From contig CM061135.1 of assembly GCA_030789695.1 (NCBI GenBank), positions 108,756,301 through 108,820,300 of the forward strand: DNA of 64,000 nucleotides, given 5' to 3'. This document shows positions 48,671 to 59,338 of this stretch, piece after piece (within the stretch, counting starts at the first letter, position 1; every line of letters begins with the position of its first letter). The notes under the pieces are model-generated. The model made no database searches, was not told the DNA's origin, and worked only from the letters and a program-made list of their open reading frames with translations. A program made the translations under genes and the position numbers. Source of the DNA: Scilla litardierei. Lineage: Eukaryota; Streptophyta; Magnoliopsida; Asparagales; Asparagaceae.

Positions 48671-50014
48671 TCAAGGAGGACGGGGGTGATGCCCAATGTT
48701 TGGCATTCCTTCAGATGTTGGAGTGGTGGCCTTTGGTGTCGTCGGTGGTAATAAGTAGACTTTCTCGACGATCTTCCCTTTGTTGATGGTATCTGGGGGC
48801 TTCTCCCTCACATTGGCGTCGACCGCCACTTTTCTTAGTATCCGGATCTCATCAGCGGTAAGTCCCATGGGCTCTTTCCCCTTTCTCCTTGTCGAAGCAA
48901 CTTTTTTGAATCCGGGAGGGATCGTATGTGAGATACCTGCTTCTCGAGCAACTTCTTTCTTCTTCGAACCGACATGCTCTTCAAGGTCCCCCAAGCTGTC
49001 GGGGGGGGAGGGGGGGAGGGGGGAGGGGTTCCTTGAGAGAATTTCCCAGGACCCAGCTTCCACATCTCTTTCTTCTTCAATGTCTAGCATATTGCAACCA
49101 GGTTCATCCGAAGGGTGCTTTATAGACAACCCCAAGTCAAACTCGACCTTCTGGTCGCCAACATTAAGGGATAACTTCCCTTTCTTCACATCTATCAACA
49201 CGCCAGCGGTGGCCATGAAGGGCCATCCAAGGATGATGGGTGTATGAGTATCTTCGGGCATATCCATCACCACAAAGTCTACAGGCACATGCACTCCGCT
49301 GACATTGACTGCAGGTCGTCTATAATTCCCACCGAATATTTGACCGATCTATCAGCTAGTGGAAGTGTCATACTCATGGGCTCCAGGTCTTCCATCCATA
49401 TCCTCCTGTATAGTGACATGGGCATTAGACTGATGCTCGCTCCCAAATCCACGAGCGCCCGATGGATCTTCACTTCCCCAATCAAACAAGAAATGGAGAA
49501 ACTTCCCGGGTCTTTTAGCTTGGGTGGATTCGCTCGCTGGATGAGAGCACTACATTCTGCTGTGAGAACGACCTTTTCCTTTCTGGAACCCCTCGTCACC
49601 AAATCCTTTAAAAATTTCGCATAAGAGGGAATTGTCTGAAAGGGATCTGCAAGCTCAGATCCTTGACCATAGCAAATAACTTGCCGTATTTTTTTTATCA
49701 ATTTTAGCTTTTGCAAGTCGTTGTGGAAAAGGCACAACGAGCTTAAATACTCTAAGGTTCTCCTCCTCTTGCTTCTTCTTCTCTTCTTCAGGGACTCCCT
49801 CCAGAGTCGTATTCTTCGGTGACGAAGCTCCGTCATCATTTGATTTTTTCATTGGTCGCCCACCAACCAACGGAGCTTTCGGTTCCGTAGAGGGCACTTT
49901 TATAGGAATTTGTCTCCTGCTTCTCAAGACGATGATGGACACATTCACATGATCGTGCGTTAGTGCCAATGTCTGATTTTCCCCCCTTGGATTCACTTCC
50001 GGTTGACCCGGCAA
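48671..50014 (-). pseudogene. Protease region of element E
   Basis: The - strand segments 50014-49655, 49839-49279 and 49294-48671 form the Gag-protease linker and an aspartic protease. The active-site motif is DLGAS (about 49440), the form usual in Athila protease. It is followed by LPLADRSVKYSVG and DMPEDTHTPIILGWPF (about 49270-49220), the conserved flap and C-terminal motifs. The breaks between segments are frameshifts. A G-run (about 49002-49028 on the + strand) lies in the C-terminal linker. The reading stops at 48671 without entering RT. The protease would process Gag if expressed. Confidence 0.82.
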
Positions 50015-50298
50015 TTGGTTTTGAACCCTTTAAAAGTTTGCCACCTGCAACCCCAGCTGGGTTACTTGGTCGGTGAGAGCCCTTTGCCCCATCTCCAGTT
50101 TCAAATTGATCTTCTCCTGGTTTTTGATATACTGAGTCAAGAGGGACTCAACTGGGGAGATGACTCGCTGTTGGCCATATGGCTGCTGCTGCATGGGCTG
50201 CTGATTCCTGGGGGGATACTGTTAGTACATTTTGGGGGTTGTTGCTATTGCTGATACTACTGCTGCTGCTGTTGCCTAGGCGGCTGATATACTTGTTG

Positions 50299-51300
50299 CT
50301 ACAGCTGCTGAGGCTGCTGATACGGTGTCCGATAGCTAAGATTTGGGTGGTTCCGGTTATTGGGAGAATAAACCGGATAGGAGCTAGTCCGTGGTGGATA
50401 CGGTGCATTACCCGTCGGATTGAAGAAAAGTGCGCTAGCTTGATCCACCGGTGGTGAAATATCACCACCCTCGAAGTCTCCCAAGACTTCCGCTTCCACC
50501 ACTGCTACTTATTGGGTGCTCGTACCACCAGCTCCTACCATGAGCTCTGAGATCTGGGGCGATATCAAATCAAATTTGCTAGACAACCTGTCGACGTCCT
50601 CGACTCTATGAATGCCTCCAGATCTGGGTGTTACACGCTCATCGTACCACCACTCATTGTTTGATGCCATGTTTTCTAAAATGTTGTCGACATCTTCTTC
50701 ACTTTTAGACATGAAGGACCCCTCTAGCCGCGACGTCCATCGAAGATTTTAGGTCATCCCTCAACTCATTATAGAACAGATTTATAATCTGCCACTTTGG
50801 AAGTTCATGATGAGGGCATCTCCACTGCTTCTCTTTGTATCTAGTCCAAGCTTCATGCAGGGACTCGTGGCTGGCCTGGGAGAAGGAGGAGATCTCACTC
50901 CTCAGCTTCATTGTCTTTCTCGGGGAAAAGAACTTAGTCAAGAAAGCGTTCGAGAGCTTCTCCCAAGAATTGAAGGTGTTCGGGTCCTTTCCCCTAAGCC
51001 ATTGCTTGGCCTTATCCCGCAGAGAGAAGGGGAATAGCTTCAGACGGATTGCTTCAGTTGTGACACCAATAATCCTGAATGTGTCACACTTCTCGAGGAA
51101 GGAGTCCAGATGTTCATCGAGTATTCCAGCAGAGATTTCTGGGGAGAAGTGTTCTCTCCCATGGCTTCAGATTCTTCCCTTCTTCTTGCTGCGTTTAGAC
51201 TCCGCACGGTGGCGTTGATTTCCGGATCAAGTGGAATCAAGTCGTCTAAACTCCTTGTATTCTTGCGCATGTAAAACAAGAAATGCCCGTGAAGCAAGTA
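50299..51300 (-). pseudogene. gag: gag of element E, broken
   Basis: The order on the - strand is a start region with LDPEINATVRSLNAARRR (about 51235), then a gag domain carrying RDKAKQWL and LTKFFSPRKTMKLRSEIS (about 50935). The segment CPHHELPKWQIINLFYNEL (about 50820) follows. Then come the EDVDNILENMASNNEWW repeat-like segment (about 50690) and a Gln/Asn/Pro-rich tail (50502-50299). These are hallmarks of Athila/Tat gag. At least two frameshifts separate the pieces. Gag would package the element RNA; pol proteins would have to come from elsewhere. Confidence 0.82.
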
Positions 51301-51440
51301 TGGGATAGTAACAGATAAAAACAGAAAATAAAAATAGAAAATGAAAAATGAAAATGAAGAATGCGAAAACTATCGCAAGGTGAGGATATGAACTAGACTC
51401 AAGGGTTCGAAAGGTCCTAAAATTAACAAGCACATTGCCT

Positions 51441-51464
51441 CCCCGGCAACTGTGCCATAAAGCT
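51441..51464 (-). other. Primer-binding site of element E, tRNA-Asp type
   Basis: Read on the - strand, directly after the LTR, the sequence is AGCTTTATGGCACAGTTGCC followed by GGGGAGGC. TGGCAC(A)GTTGCCGGGGA resembles the TGGCGCCGTTGCCGGGGA site of Athila-type elements, with two differences. Confidence 0.8.
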
Positions 51465-53129
51465 TGACGTCCCCCGGTTTTTGAAGCATGCAAAGTGCAA
51501 TTTGATGGGGTGATACCAGATTTAAATATTTGTACCGCAAACGCACGGTGTTGTTGTGTGGCTTGGGGGTCGAACACATGGAGGCATGGTTATGCTTGTT
51601 TCTAAGAGGAACCGGTTCACCCTACGGGTGAGCTAGCCCGAACGATCGATGGTTTGTCACGGAATGTAAATACAGAGGATAAACAATATAAAAGAAAACC
51701 TAGGACTTCGGTTTTCACCCTATCATGTGTTCTCGCTATTACGACCTACAGATAGGAAAACGATCGGAATTAGGGTTTAGTGGTGGGACGTTGCCTCTGA
51801 AAGTGATACCAGCGTCCCATGGGCCCGATATTCCGGTCGATGCCCAAGATGATACGTCGGACTACTCGGGTTCGGTCGATGGGTATTCCCATGTCCATTA
51901 ACACTGATCGACTCTGGGAGCACTAAGCTCGCATCGATAACTCCCAAAATCTCATCCAGCCGTTCTAACGTACTGGGATTCAATGTCTACGCTAAGGGCG
52001 TGAGCTGTGGCTAGGGAGTCAACCGCCAAGTTTATTTCCCCTTGGCCCTACGGTCAAAGGCGGTCTTTTTCCCGTCGATGACAATGAAACACCCCGCGTA
52101 ACCATCTAAATTCCTAATCCCTATCGAAATCCTAGTCATATGGATGCATTAGGGAGAACCCACGAAGGGGTTTCCACCAAAATCCCATATTTGGGAACTA
52201 CTCACAAATCATAGCTAAAAAGTGATCTAAAAAAATCAACCGTAAAAATCATGATCAGACGATTGCAATGAAGAGTAGCAATGCTATTAAGACTATATTA
52301 AAGTTTCACAAAGATCAGAAGACTTACAAAAACAGTAAAATTCCCGCCATCACAAATGGAGGAAAAAGACAGAAAAATAACAGCGTTTGTTTTTGGAAAC
52401 CTAGGGAAACTATATATAGAAATTGATGTCACCCAATCGGTTGAAGTACCAACCGATTGGGTGAGCTGCTTCACGCATCAGCCGTAGGCTTCAAGAACTT
52501 CAACCGGGCGCTTGGTCCGACCGGGTGGAGCGAGCGGGTCGTCGTTTGAAGAGATTCAGCATCAGGTCAACCGATCGGTTGAGAATTAAACCGATTGGTT
52601 GGAAATATCCCCAAAAGAGACAGAGAAGTCTGTCGATTTGGCACGGTCAGCGGGCGTCGGTTGAGCTCTCCGGTTCGTTCTTTGGAAGAATCGGCTATAG
52701 ATGAACCGATCGGGTGAGATGTCACCCGATCGGTTGGAATTCAGCTCCAAATTGGCCGAGAGCTCTGTTGTGTTCAACCGGTCTGCGAACCAGTCGGTTG
52801 GGCTGCACTTCGCTTCAGCTTTCATCCGGGTCGGACATGCGTGCATCACTCGATCAGTTGGCTGTGTCCAACCGATCGGGTGAGGGCTGAAAAATGGCGA
52901 TCTTCATCGTTTGACCCCCTGGATCACGCGTGACTCCTCCCATTGCTTCGAGGACTCATGATGTCTTCGTTATATGTCCCCTACGCTGACAATCTCCTGC
53001 AAATACACAAAAACACCAAAAAGTGAAAGAAAACTAAAAATCCCAAGAAAATGGACACGAGACGACGGAAAACAATGGAAAAACATCAAATATGACGTGC
53101 ATGAATATATAAAATATAAACACACGTCA
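51465..53129 (-). repeat. 5' LTR of element E
   Basis: This is the copy next to the PBS. It is paired with 36021-37665 and carries an extra copy of the ACCGATTGGTTG unit near 52580. Confidence 0.93.
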
Positions 53130-53357
53130 GTAGGCGAGCTTGTCCTCGGCATGGCGAGCTTTACAGTCGGACGTGCGAGCTTCTCTGGTTGACCTCAGGG
53201 GCTAGCTAATGGCATGCTGAGGCGAGCTTCCCTGGATCGAGGCGATCTTCTGCTCGGGCTAGTGCCTATTTTTGGGGAGAGGGGTCAATGAGGAGTTTGC
53301 TTGGGGCCACGGTGCATTTGGGCCTTCATTTCATGGGCCGACCTAAATGTCGTAACA
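53130..53357 (-). repeat. LTR of Tat-like element D, proximal part
   Basis: On the - strand the LTR starts TGTTACGACATTTAGG at 53357, directly after a purine tract. The first five bases (53130-53134, GTAGG) are the TSD of element E. The sequence is rich in GCGAGCTT and similar phrases. No gene is supported. Confidence 0.65.
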
Positions 53358-53370
53358 ATTGCCCCCGTCA
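53358..53370 (-). other. Polypurine tract of element D
   Basis: TGACGGGGGCAAT on the - strand abuts the LTR start. This sets the orientation of element D as - and makes this its 3' LTR. Confidence 0.65.
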
Positions 53371-53639
53371 TTCAAGCTCGACGCGGCAAGCCCGGCTTCA
53401 GCTTGGATGACGAATCGTACTCCCACTGGATGAAGGTTGGTCAGCAGCATTCAATGAGACTTGACTACCAAATCTCAAAAGTCATGATGGGCATCTAGAT
53501 ATGGGGAGAGTTTGAGGCACCCGTTTACTGAATTGATGACGTGTGGCTGAGGTGACTGGAGGATAATTCGAGGCACCAGCCCAGACGTGCTCAGATCTCG
53601 CCACATGGCCTACATTAGATGGTTATGATTGCTCGCTTC

Positions 53640-53652
53640 CTCCTATAAATAG
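53640..53652 (+). promoter_or_regulatory. TATA box (CCTATAAATAGAG) for the antisense ORF
   Basis: The box lies about 160 bases before the first ATG of the extra ORF and on its strand. Upstream, TGACGTGTGGC (near 53538) and CCACATGGC (near 53609) are ACGT/E-box-like sites. The element itself runs the other way, so this is an internal antisense promoter. Confidence 0.6.
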
Positions 53653-54331
53653 AGATGGAGAGGGGGTAGAAAAGGGTTTTACCTGAATTTTCGAAACATT
53701 AGCTTTCCCCCTTCTCATCGCCCAGAGCAGCTGCCGTCGACCGTCGTCGTTCGTCGGAGCTCTGTTTGTTTGTTCTTCTCTAGGTACACTCTTGATCCTA
53801 TCGATGCCTTCGTCTGCTTCTTCTGTGACTTCTTCCTCTTCAAATGTCACGTTGAACAGCACCTCAGGGATGTTGGCAGGGGTGTGCCATCGAGTCGGAA
53901 CCGGTGGTGTTGGAGATGCCATCGATGTCGTGGCCGGGATAGCAGGAGGTAGACACGACATTTGAACATGCTGTCACATCATTGTCGGTGATCATGAGGG
54001 ACCCTAAGAAAGGGAAGGCACCCAAGTCGATCGCCAAGGTCGCCAAGGTCACAGGAGTCACGACTATGGTCCCAGTGGGAATCCTGGCCCAAATGTCTTA
54101 GCTGTTACCCTCCGTGATCCCTGAGATCTGCGCCAAGTATATCCAACCCGCCTACACAGTCTACCTCCCCGAGCTCAGTGAGCAGGTTTACTTCCCTAGG
54201 GACTACGAGGTTGGCGTGTACTACCCGACCTTCGCCTTGGGGCTCCGCTTCCTGCTCCATCACTTCCTTCTTCTTGTTCTCCATTTTCTCAAACTCCCCT
54301 ATTTTAAGTTGATGCCGAACTCCATCAGCAT

Positions 54332-54573
54332 GATGGTCGGCTTTCTCGTTCTCTGCTCTGCCCATGGGATAAGTCCGATGTTGTCGCTCTTCTAGCACTT
54401 CTTCGAGGCAAAGAGGAAGGAGGACTACTACTATGTCTGTGCGTAGAGGCACGATGGTCGGCTTTCTCATTCTCTCCTCTGCCCATGGGATAAATCTGAC
54501 GCTGCTGCTCTTCTAACACTTCTTCGAGGCAAAGGGGAAGGAGGACTACTACTATGTCTGTGCGAAGAGGGGT
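54332..54573 (+). repeat. 121-bp tandem duplication inside the extra ORF
   Basis: GATGGTCGGCTTTCTC...GGACTACTACTATGTCTGTGCG occurs from 54332 and again from 54453 with few differences. As 121 is not a multiple of three, it shifts the frame in the middle of the conserved domain. Confidence 0.92.
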
Positions 54574-54823
54574 ATGCTTCTTGTCCTCGAGCTGTCGGGC
54601 AAAGTGAGGGACTGGAAGGAGAGATTCACCTTTGTCTTGACTCCGATGGACTTGGCTTTGAGGTCGAACTGGGGGGCTCTGAATCCCTCAGTGAATTCCA
54701 AAGTGGTCCTAGAGGGTAGCGACCTGGAGAATACCAAAATTCTGGAGGAGATCCCAAGGGAGAGCAGGGTCTTCAAAAGACTGGTCGCGGACGAGATGAT
54801 CTCCGAACCCGTCTTGTTTGAAG

Positions 54824-54884
54824 GTACTCTGAGTTTTGCAAATAAATTCTGAAATGCTCACCCTGATCTGTTCTTTTTTTACAG
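54824..54884 (+). other. Intron of the extra ORF (61 bp)
   Basis: GTACTC at 54824 follows TTTGAAG. A pyrimidine run ends TTTACAG at 54884. The join gives VLFEG then TAMSVSIEEV in frame. Confidence 0.7.
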
Positions 54885-56472
54885 GCACGGCCATGAGCGT
54901 GTCCATAGAGGAGGTGATGAAGAAGGCGAGGGTGGCATCATCAAAATAGCCACCGAGCAAAGGCAAGGGCCAGCAGCCCGCCTCAAGGAGCTCGACACAG
55001 GCCGAGCAGAAGCGGAGTTTGGAGGCGTCCACTACGGCTCGGGCCGATAAATGGCAGTGGACCAAGAAATCAAGGAAGGAGCCTGTGGCCACAGCTCCTA
55101 CATCCTGCTCAAGCGAGGCGAAAGTTAGCGAATTAGTCAACCTCGACCCAGAGGAGCCCACAGCCAGCCCTGTGGCTGCTGAGTACCAAGGCCTACCGAT
55201 CAGCACCACATCCACTGTCTCCAATAGTTCGACTGCCCACTGAGACCCCGACGACGTCGAACACTACAAGCCGTCTGGTGGTTGCGACCTAGCCCTATGG
55301 TTGCCCGACGTATGGGCTGGAGAAGCTGGGCCATCCGTGCTGCGAGGCCATGCTGGACACCTTCAAGTCGAAGAAGGAGGCAGTTCTCGCCATTCTGTCG
55401 GATCGTGTCGCGCTACCCGGTAGGGACCCAGGAGTCTGTCTTCGACGAGGCTGGTGTGGCAGCCTGCATGGTGGAGAATAGTGTGATACCAAGGGACCGC
55501 GATGCCCTGTGGAATGTTGGTGCCGAACTGCTCTGCGACACGGCCATTTGGCATTGCATGCATGTTTGTCGTCCTTCGTCTTAGATGCTAACTTCTTCTT
55601 TTTTTGGTATGCTCATGATATTTGATCTTCTTTGTAGGCGGTTGCCTCTTGGGTGTCTCTATAATGACACCCGTCTGAGGTTAACTGGCTTGCGACGACG
55701 CTTAGGAGGAATGCAGTCACCCTTAAGGGCACCAAGGCGAAGCTAAAGGACGACATCGAGAGGCTGGCAAAGGTTCATGGAGATTATCAGACAGAGAAGG
55801 ACGAGACCACCTAGCTGGACAAGGCCATCGGGGAGCTACAGAAGAGGGTCTGCGAGAAGAGGTCCGAAGGGTTACCACCGAGAAGTTGCTGGCCTCGAAG
55901 AAAGAGGCGGCCGCGGTGAAGATCGCCGAGCTGGAGCAACAAAAGACCGAGCTGGTGAAGGTCGACCTAGACAAAGTCACGGTCCAGGCTGTTCTTCAGT
56001 ACCAGAACAGTGAGCTCATCCCCGTGCTGATGGCCATGAGGGCAGATGGCTTCTATGACGGTCTGGAGGCCGGATTCGAGAGGGCAAAGGCGAGGTTGGG
56101 AAAGTTCTACCCCAACTTGGAGATCGACTTCGCCCAGCTGTCGGCGGCATCTGATGATGAAGCAGAGGCTTTTGCTGCTTCTTAGGACAAGGTGGTAGAG
56201 ATTCTGGCCGGCGGCGACCATCGAGGTGACCAAGCAGACTCCCAGGCCCCAGAGGGAGGTAGTCAAGGGAGTGGCGGCTGAGTCGAGGCACCATAGGTTG
56301 TAGTGAAAATGTATGGCCGGCCCTGGTGCCGAGCCTGGAGTCTTTTTCTCTTTTTTTGTTTCAATCCTGAGATGTAAGAAGTTAATATGAAATAAAATTG
56401 AAATTTTTTGCTCACTGTCCTTGTTGCTTGTTTTGCCCGTTATGCAAACTGTGCCTTTTATGTGTATGCCAC

Positions 56473-58262
56473 TGCCTCTCTCAAAATAATGTGAGCTTTA
56501 CTCCCAAGCGCATGAGATCGTGCAAGTAGTACCTGGAGAGTCCAGAATCGAATCCTCAGGACAAGTCGACTTGAGATAACACAAATTCAACTAATCAAAT
56601 ATAATATACGGTTAAGAAAACAACCACCTTTATGAAGGTGAAGAATAGTGTAGAGATTGGTTGCACTGAAAGTGGCTCCTAAAAGTATTACGGTATCACG
56701 AAAGTTTGGTATTCAATGAGACAAATATGCTACGGTTGTGAGTTCTTTAGGAGTTTATAGTCGCTGAAATTTCACGTCTTTTAATATCACACGACGCTTC
56801 ACCCGGTCAAGGCGTGAAGGCGTCGGAAGATGAATCGATGAAAACTAGTCAAAATAGCCTTAAACGTATTAATAGCAATGTTGATCTCATTAAGCAATAA
56901 TCGCAGCGATAAGTTCAGATTAGAGAACACAAATTAGCTAGCCTTATCAGGGCCTAGCCATAGGGCACATCAACAATATCGACAATAAGCAAATACCCAT
57001 CAAATACGTTGCAGAAATCAACATAACTAGCAATTTAGACATGATAATAGGGCTAAAGACATGAGATTTAGCGACTACATACTCCTAACTACATCACAAC
57101 CATAGCACAAGGAGATTAGCCATGCATGGTGCAATAAAAATCAGATTGCATAGCAAAATACATCGTTTTAGTAGCAACATACAATGAAATACACCAAATA
57201 CGGGGTATAAGTTCAAGAATTTATCACCAAATCTCCACTTTAGAACCCAAAACTCTCTGAGAATAGGAAGAACAGCCTCTGGAAATTTTCAAAATTTTCT
57301 CCTGGAGAAATACGCACTGTAGCCGCTCCAAAAGTCCCAAAATACGCCAGAATACGCCCCAAAACCCTAGAAATACGCTTATATAATAGCATTCCGGGTT
57401 TGGGGGCTTAACGGGTTCCAAAACCCGCTCCAAAATTACTTTAAACCCGATCTGCCAGCCGCTAGTAATCTCGGTCGCACATCGCAAGTGGGATTGCGTA
57501 GATATGAGCCACGTGTGCTCCAAGATTCGCGCACGCCCGATCCGCCTTCGACCCTTCGAATCCGATTTGGGATGAACATGGAACGTTCGATCGAGAGATC
57601 GAACGGTCGAGATCTCGCCCGCTTTTTCGAATTCGAATTCGAATCCTCCCGGATCTGGTCCGTCCAAACTTGATCGCTCGGTCGAAAAGTCGCCGCGTCG
57701 CCGCTCCGCTGATCGCTGCATCAGACCGTTGGATCGAGCGACAACCACGTGGGATCGTGCCACGTAGCCGCCAAGAATCATGCATGCTGCTGCGAGATGG
57801 GCTGTCGACATCCGTTTGATCTCGATCGAACGACCCAGCTTTAGCCGCGTCGCTGGCATTCGATTGTTGAAGCAGCGCCGTTGGATTTAGATCGGATGGT
57901 CGTGGTTGTGTCGTGTGGCGCGCCCAAAATCGTGCGCCGACGTATATACTTATTTAAGCGTATTTTCTTCCGTATTTCTCCATTTAATTGGTATTCTGCA
58001 TTCGAAAATACACAGTAATTAGCACATATATCAGAAAAATACAAATATATAGTCGTTGGAATCGTGAGATCGAGACGATGCTAGGAAAAATATAAAAAGT
58101 GCAGAAATACTCTATTAATTACTGTTTTGTGCTCAAATAAGGTGTTTTCTCTAATAAATGATGATGTACAAAATACGAATGTATTAGAGAACAATTAAGC
58201 ATCATATGGGCACAAAATAGGACTAATTAGGGGGTTAAATACGCAATATTCACTCCGAATCA
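56473..58262 (-). repeat. 3' LTR of element H
   Basis: On the + strand it reads TGCCTCTCTC...CCGAATCA. The - strand TATA (TTATATAAGCG) lies near 57378-57390 and is followed by CTAGGGTTTT. A hairpin CGTTCGATC/GATCGAACG lies near 57584-57605. The 211-codon frame at 57224-57859 exists in this copy only in full and is broken in the other LTR, so I do not call it a gene. Confidence 0.96.
56572..57395. other. 824-bp tract identical to 60673-61496
   Basis: By eye I find no difference between the two LTRs over these 824 bases. The 99 bases before have 6 differences, and the 867 bases after have about 35. Confidence 0.85.
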
Positions 58263-58298
58263 CACCCCCAACTAGCGTTTTGCTAGTCCCTAGCAAAA
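58263..58298 (-). other. PPT and stem-loop of element H
   Basis: On the - strand a 9-bp stem (TTTTGCTAG/CTAGCAAAA, 58298-58278) is followed by CGCTAGTTGGGGGTG and the LTR start TGATTCGG. A second such module is at 59209-59245. Confidence 0.75.
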
Positions 58299-59338
58299 AG
58301 AGCGATGAATACGAATGATTAATAAAATAATAAATTCTATCAATTGCTTATGGTATGGCTCAATGGAACGCTTTTCAACATGATCCTGGCCATCAATATA
58401 CACAATCCATGCACAAGATCAAGCACATGAAATTTACTCTAGTTTAATTTGAATAAATAACATACAAGCATCTTTTTGCGCAAGCGAAAGTATAGCACGT
58501 CGTTATATTCTAGTCTTCTCATTTCCAAGGAATTGGCCTATCAGAACAATCATTCAAAACATGGGTATTGAAGTTGCTCAGTATATTCACCATTTATTTT
58601 CTTTTATTAGTTCCGCGTAACGCGCATCAAGAAACATTTGCGAAAAAAATATAACTTGGATCGCTCCATTAAATGAGTGAGGTTCCGGTCAATGGCTCCC
58701 AAATCAGACGATAATAGGGCATTGGGCCAAAAAGGACCCCTCGGAGTGTACTACTCGAGCCAACCAAGTTATTTATTTATTGGCACACTTGTTCAATTCA
58801 TTCATTTTAAATTTTAGCCAATTTTTTTTCTTTTTTTTTCGTAAGCAACTCAACACCCATAAATCGAACATAAACATCAATAACGAAGGCCAAATTTCCT
58901 CTTCAACTTGAATACTTTTCTAATAAATCGTGTATACTTAAGCTTTTTCATCACATTAGCATGCATGAAATAAACTCAAACTATTTCAAGATATTAATCA
59001 TGGCAATTGAAAATTTTCATGAATAGCATATTAACGAGCAATTCCATGAAAAAAAATTAATATTTCAGGCCATAAGCAATTTTTAGACTCAATTAACGCA
59101 TAATCACCCGCATTTGAGGTATACGAAGGAGTTTAAAAATGGTGAGATCAGTGGTTCATTCTTTCCTTATGCCATGCTTTTGACAAAAAAATCCTAAGGT
59201 CTCATACACACCCCCCAACTAAAGATGGACATTGTCCTCAATGTCGAAAGGGGTACGAGTTTATTCAAGCAAGCATCCTAGAAAGCATATAAAATTCTAC
59301 GCTACTGGAAAGAACACACCGTGTTCAAATGGCGGATC
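58299..59338. other. Non-coding 3' internal region of element H
   Basis: This is AT-rich sequence without a supported gene. At 59209-59245 a CCCCCCAACT run lies beside the stem-loop GACATTG-TCCT-CAATGTC, the internal copy of the PPT module. Confidence 0.65.

Larger units (their letters stand above)
36021..53129 (-). mobile_element. Non-autonomous Athila-like gypsy element E (interrupted by copia element F)
   Basis: The two LTRs are 36021-37665 and 51465-53129. The flanks GTATG (36016-36020) and GTAGG (53130-53134) are a TSD with one mismatch. On the - strand the order is LTR, tRNA-Asp-type PBS, gag, protease, a conserved GGGAGGCAACCC motif, the ATHILA ORF, PPT, LTR. Reverse transcriptase, RNase H and integrase are missing, so the element needs help from a relative. 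Element F sits in the ATHILA ORF. Without F it would be about 10.6 kb. Confidence 0.88.
53804..56282 (+). pseudogene. Antisense extra ORF of element D, with Transposase_28 (gypsy-type) domain
   Basis: The ATG at 53804 starts a short Ser-rich frame. The conserved part begins near 54050. It contains YFPRDYEVGVYYPTFALGLRF (up to about 54250; 'putative gypsy type transposon' domain, PF04195) and a Trp-containing segment (DWKERFTFVLTP, about 54610). After a 61-base intron (54824-54884) comes a low-complexity Ser/Lys/Thr-rich segment (to 55243), then a Glu/Lys-rich coiled coil (55740-56000) and a conserved C-terminus, MRADGFYDGLEAGFERAK (about 56030-56085). Breaks include TAG at about 54098, TAG near 54393, a 121-base tandem duplication and several later frame changes. 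I recall such extra ORFs in antisense from Tat-lineage elements. Function is unknown. A polyadenylation-like AATAAAAT is near 56389. Confidence 0.65.

Noticed and set aside
57224..57859. 211-codon - strand frame in the LTR of H
   Set aside because: It is interrupted in the other LTR, lies across the promoter and start region, and has no domain.
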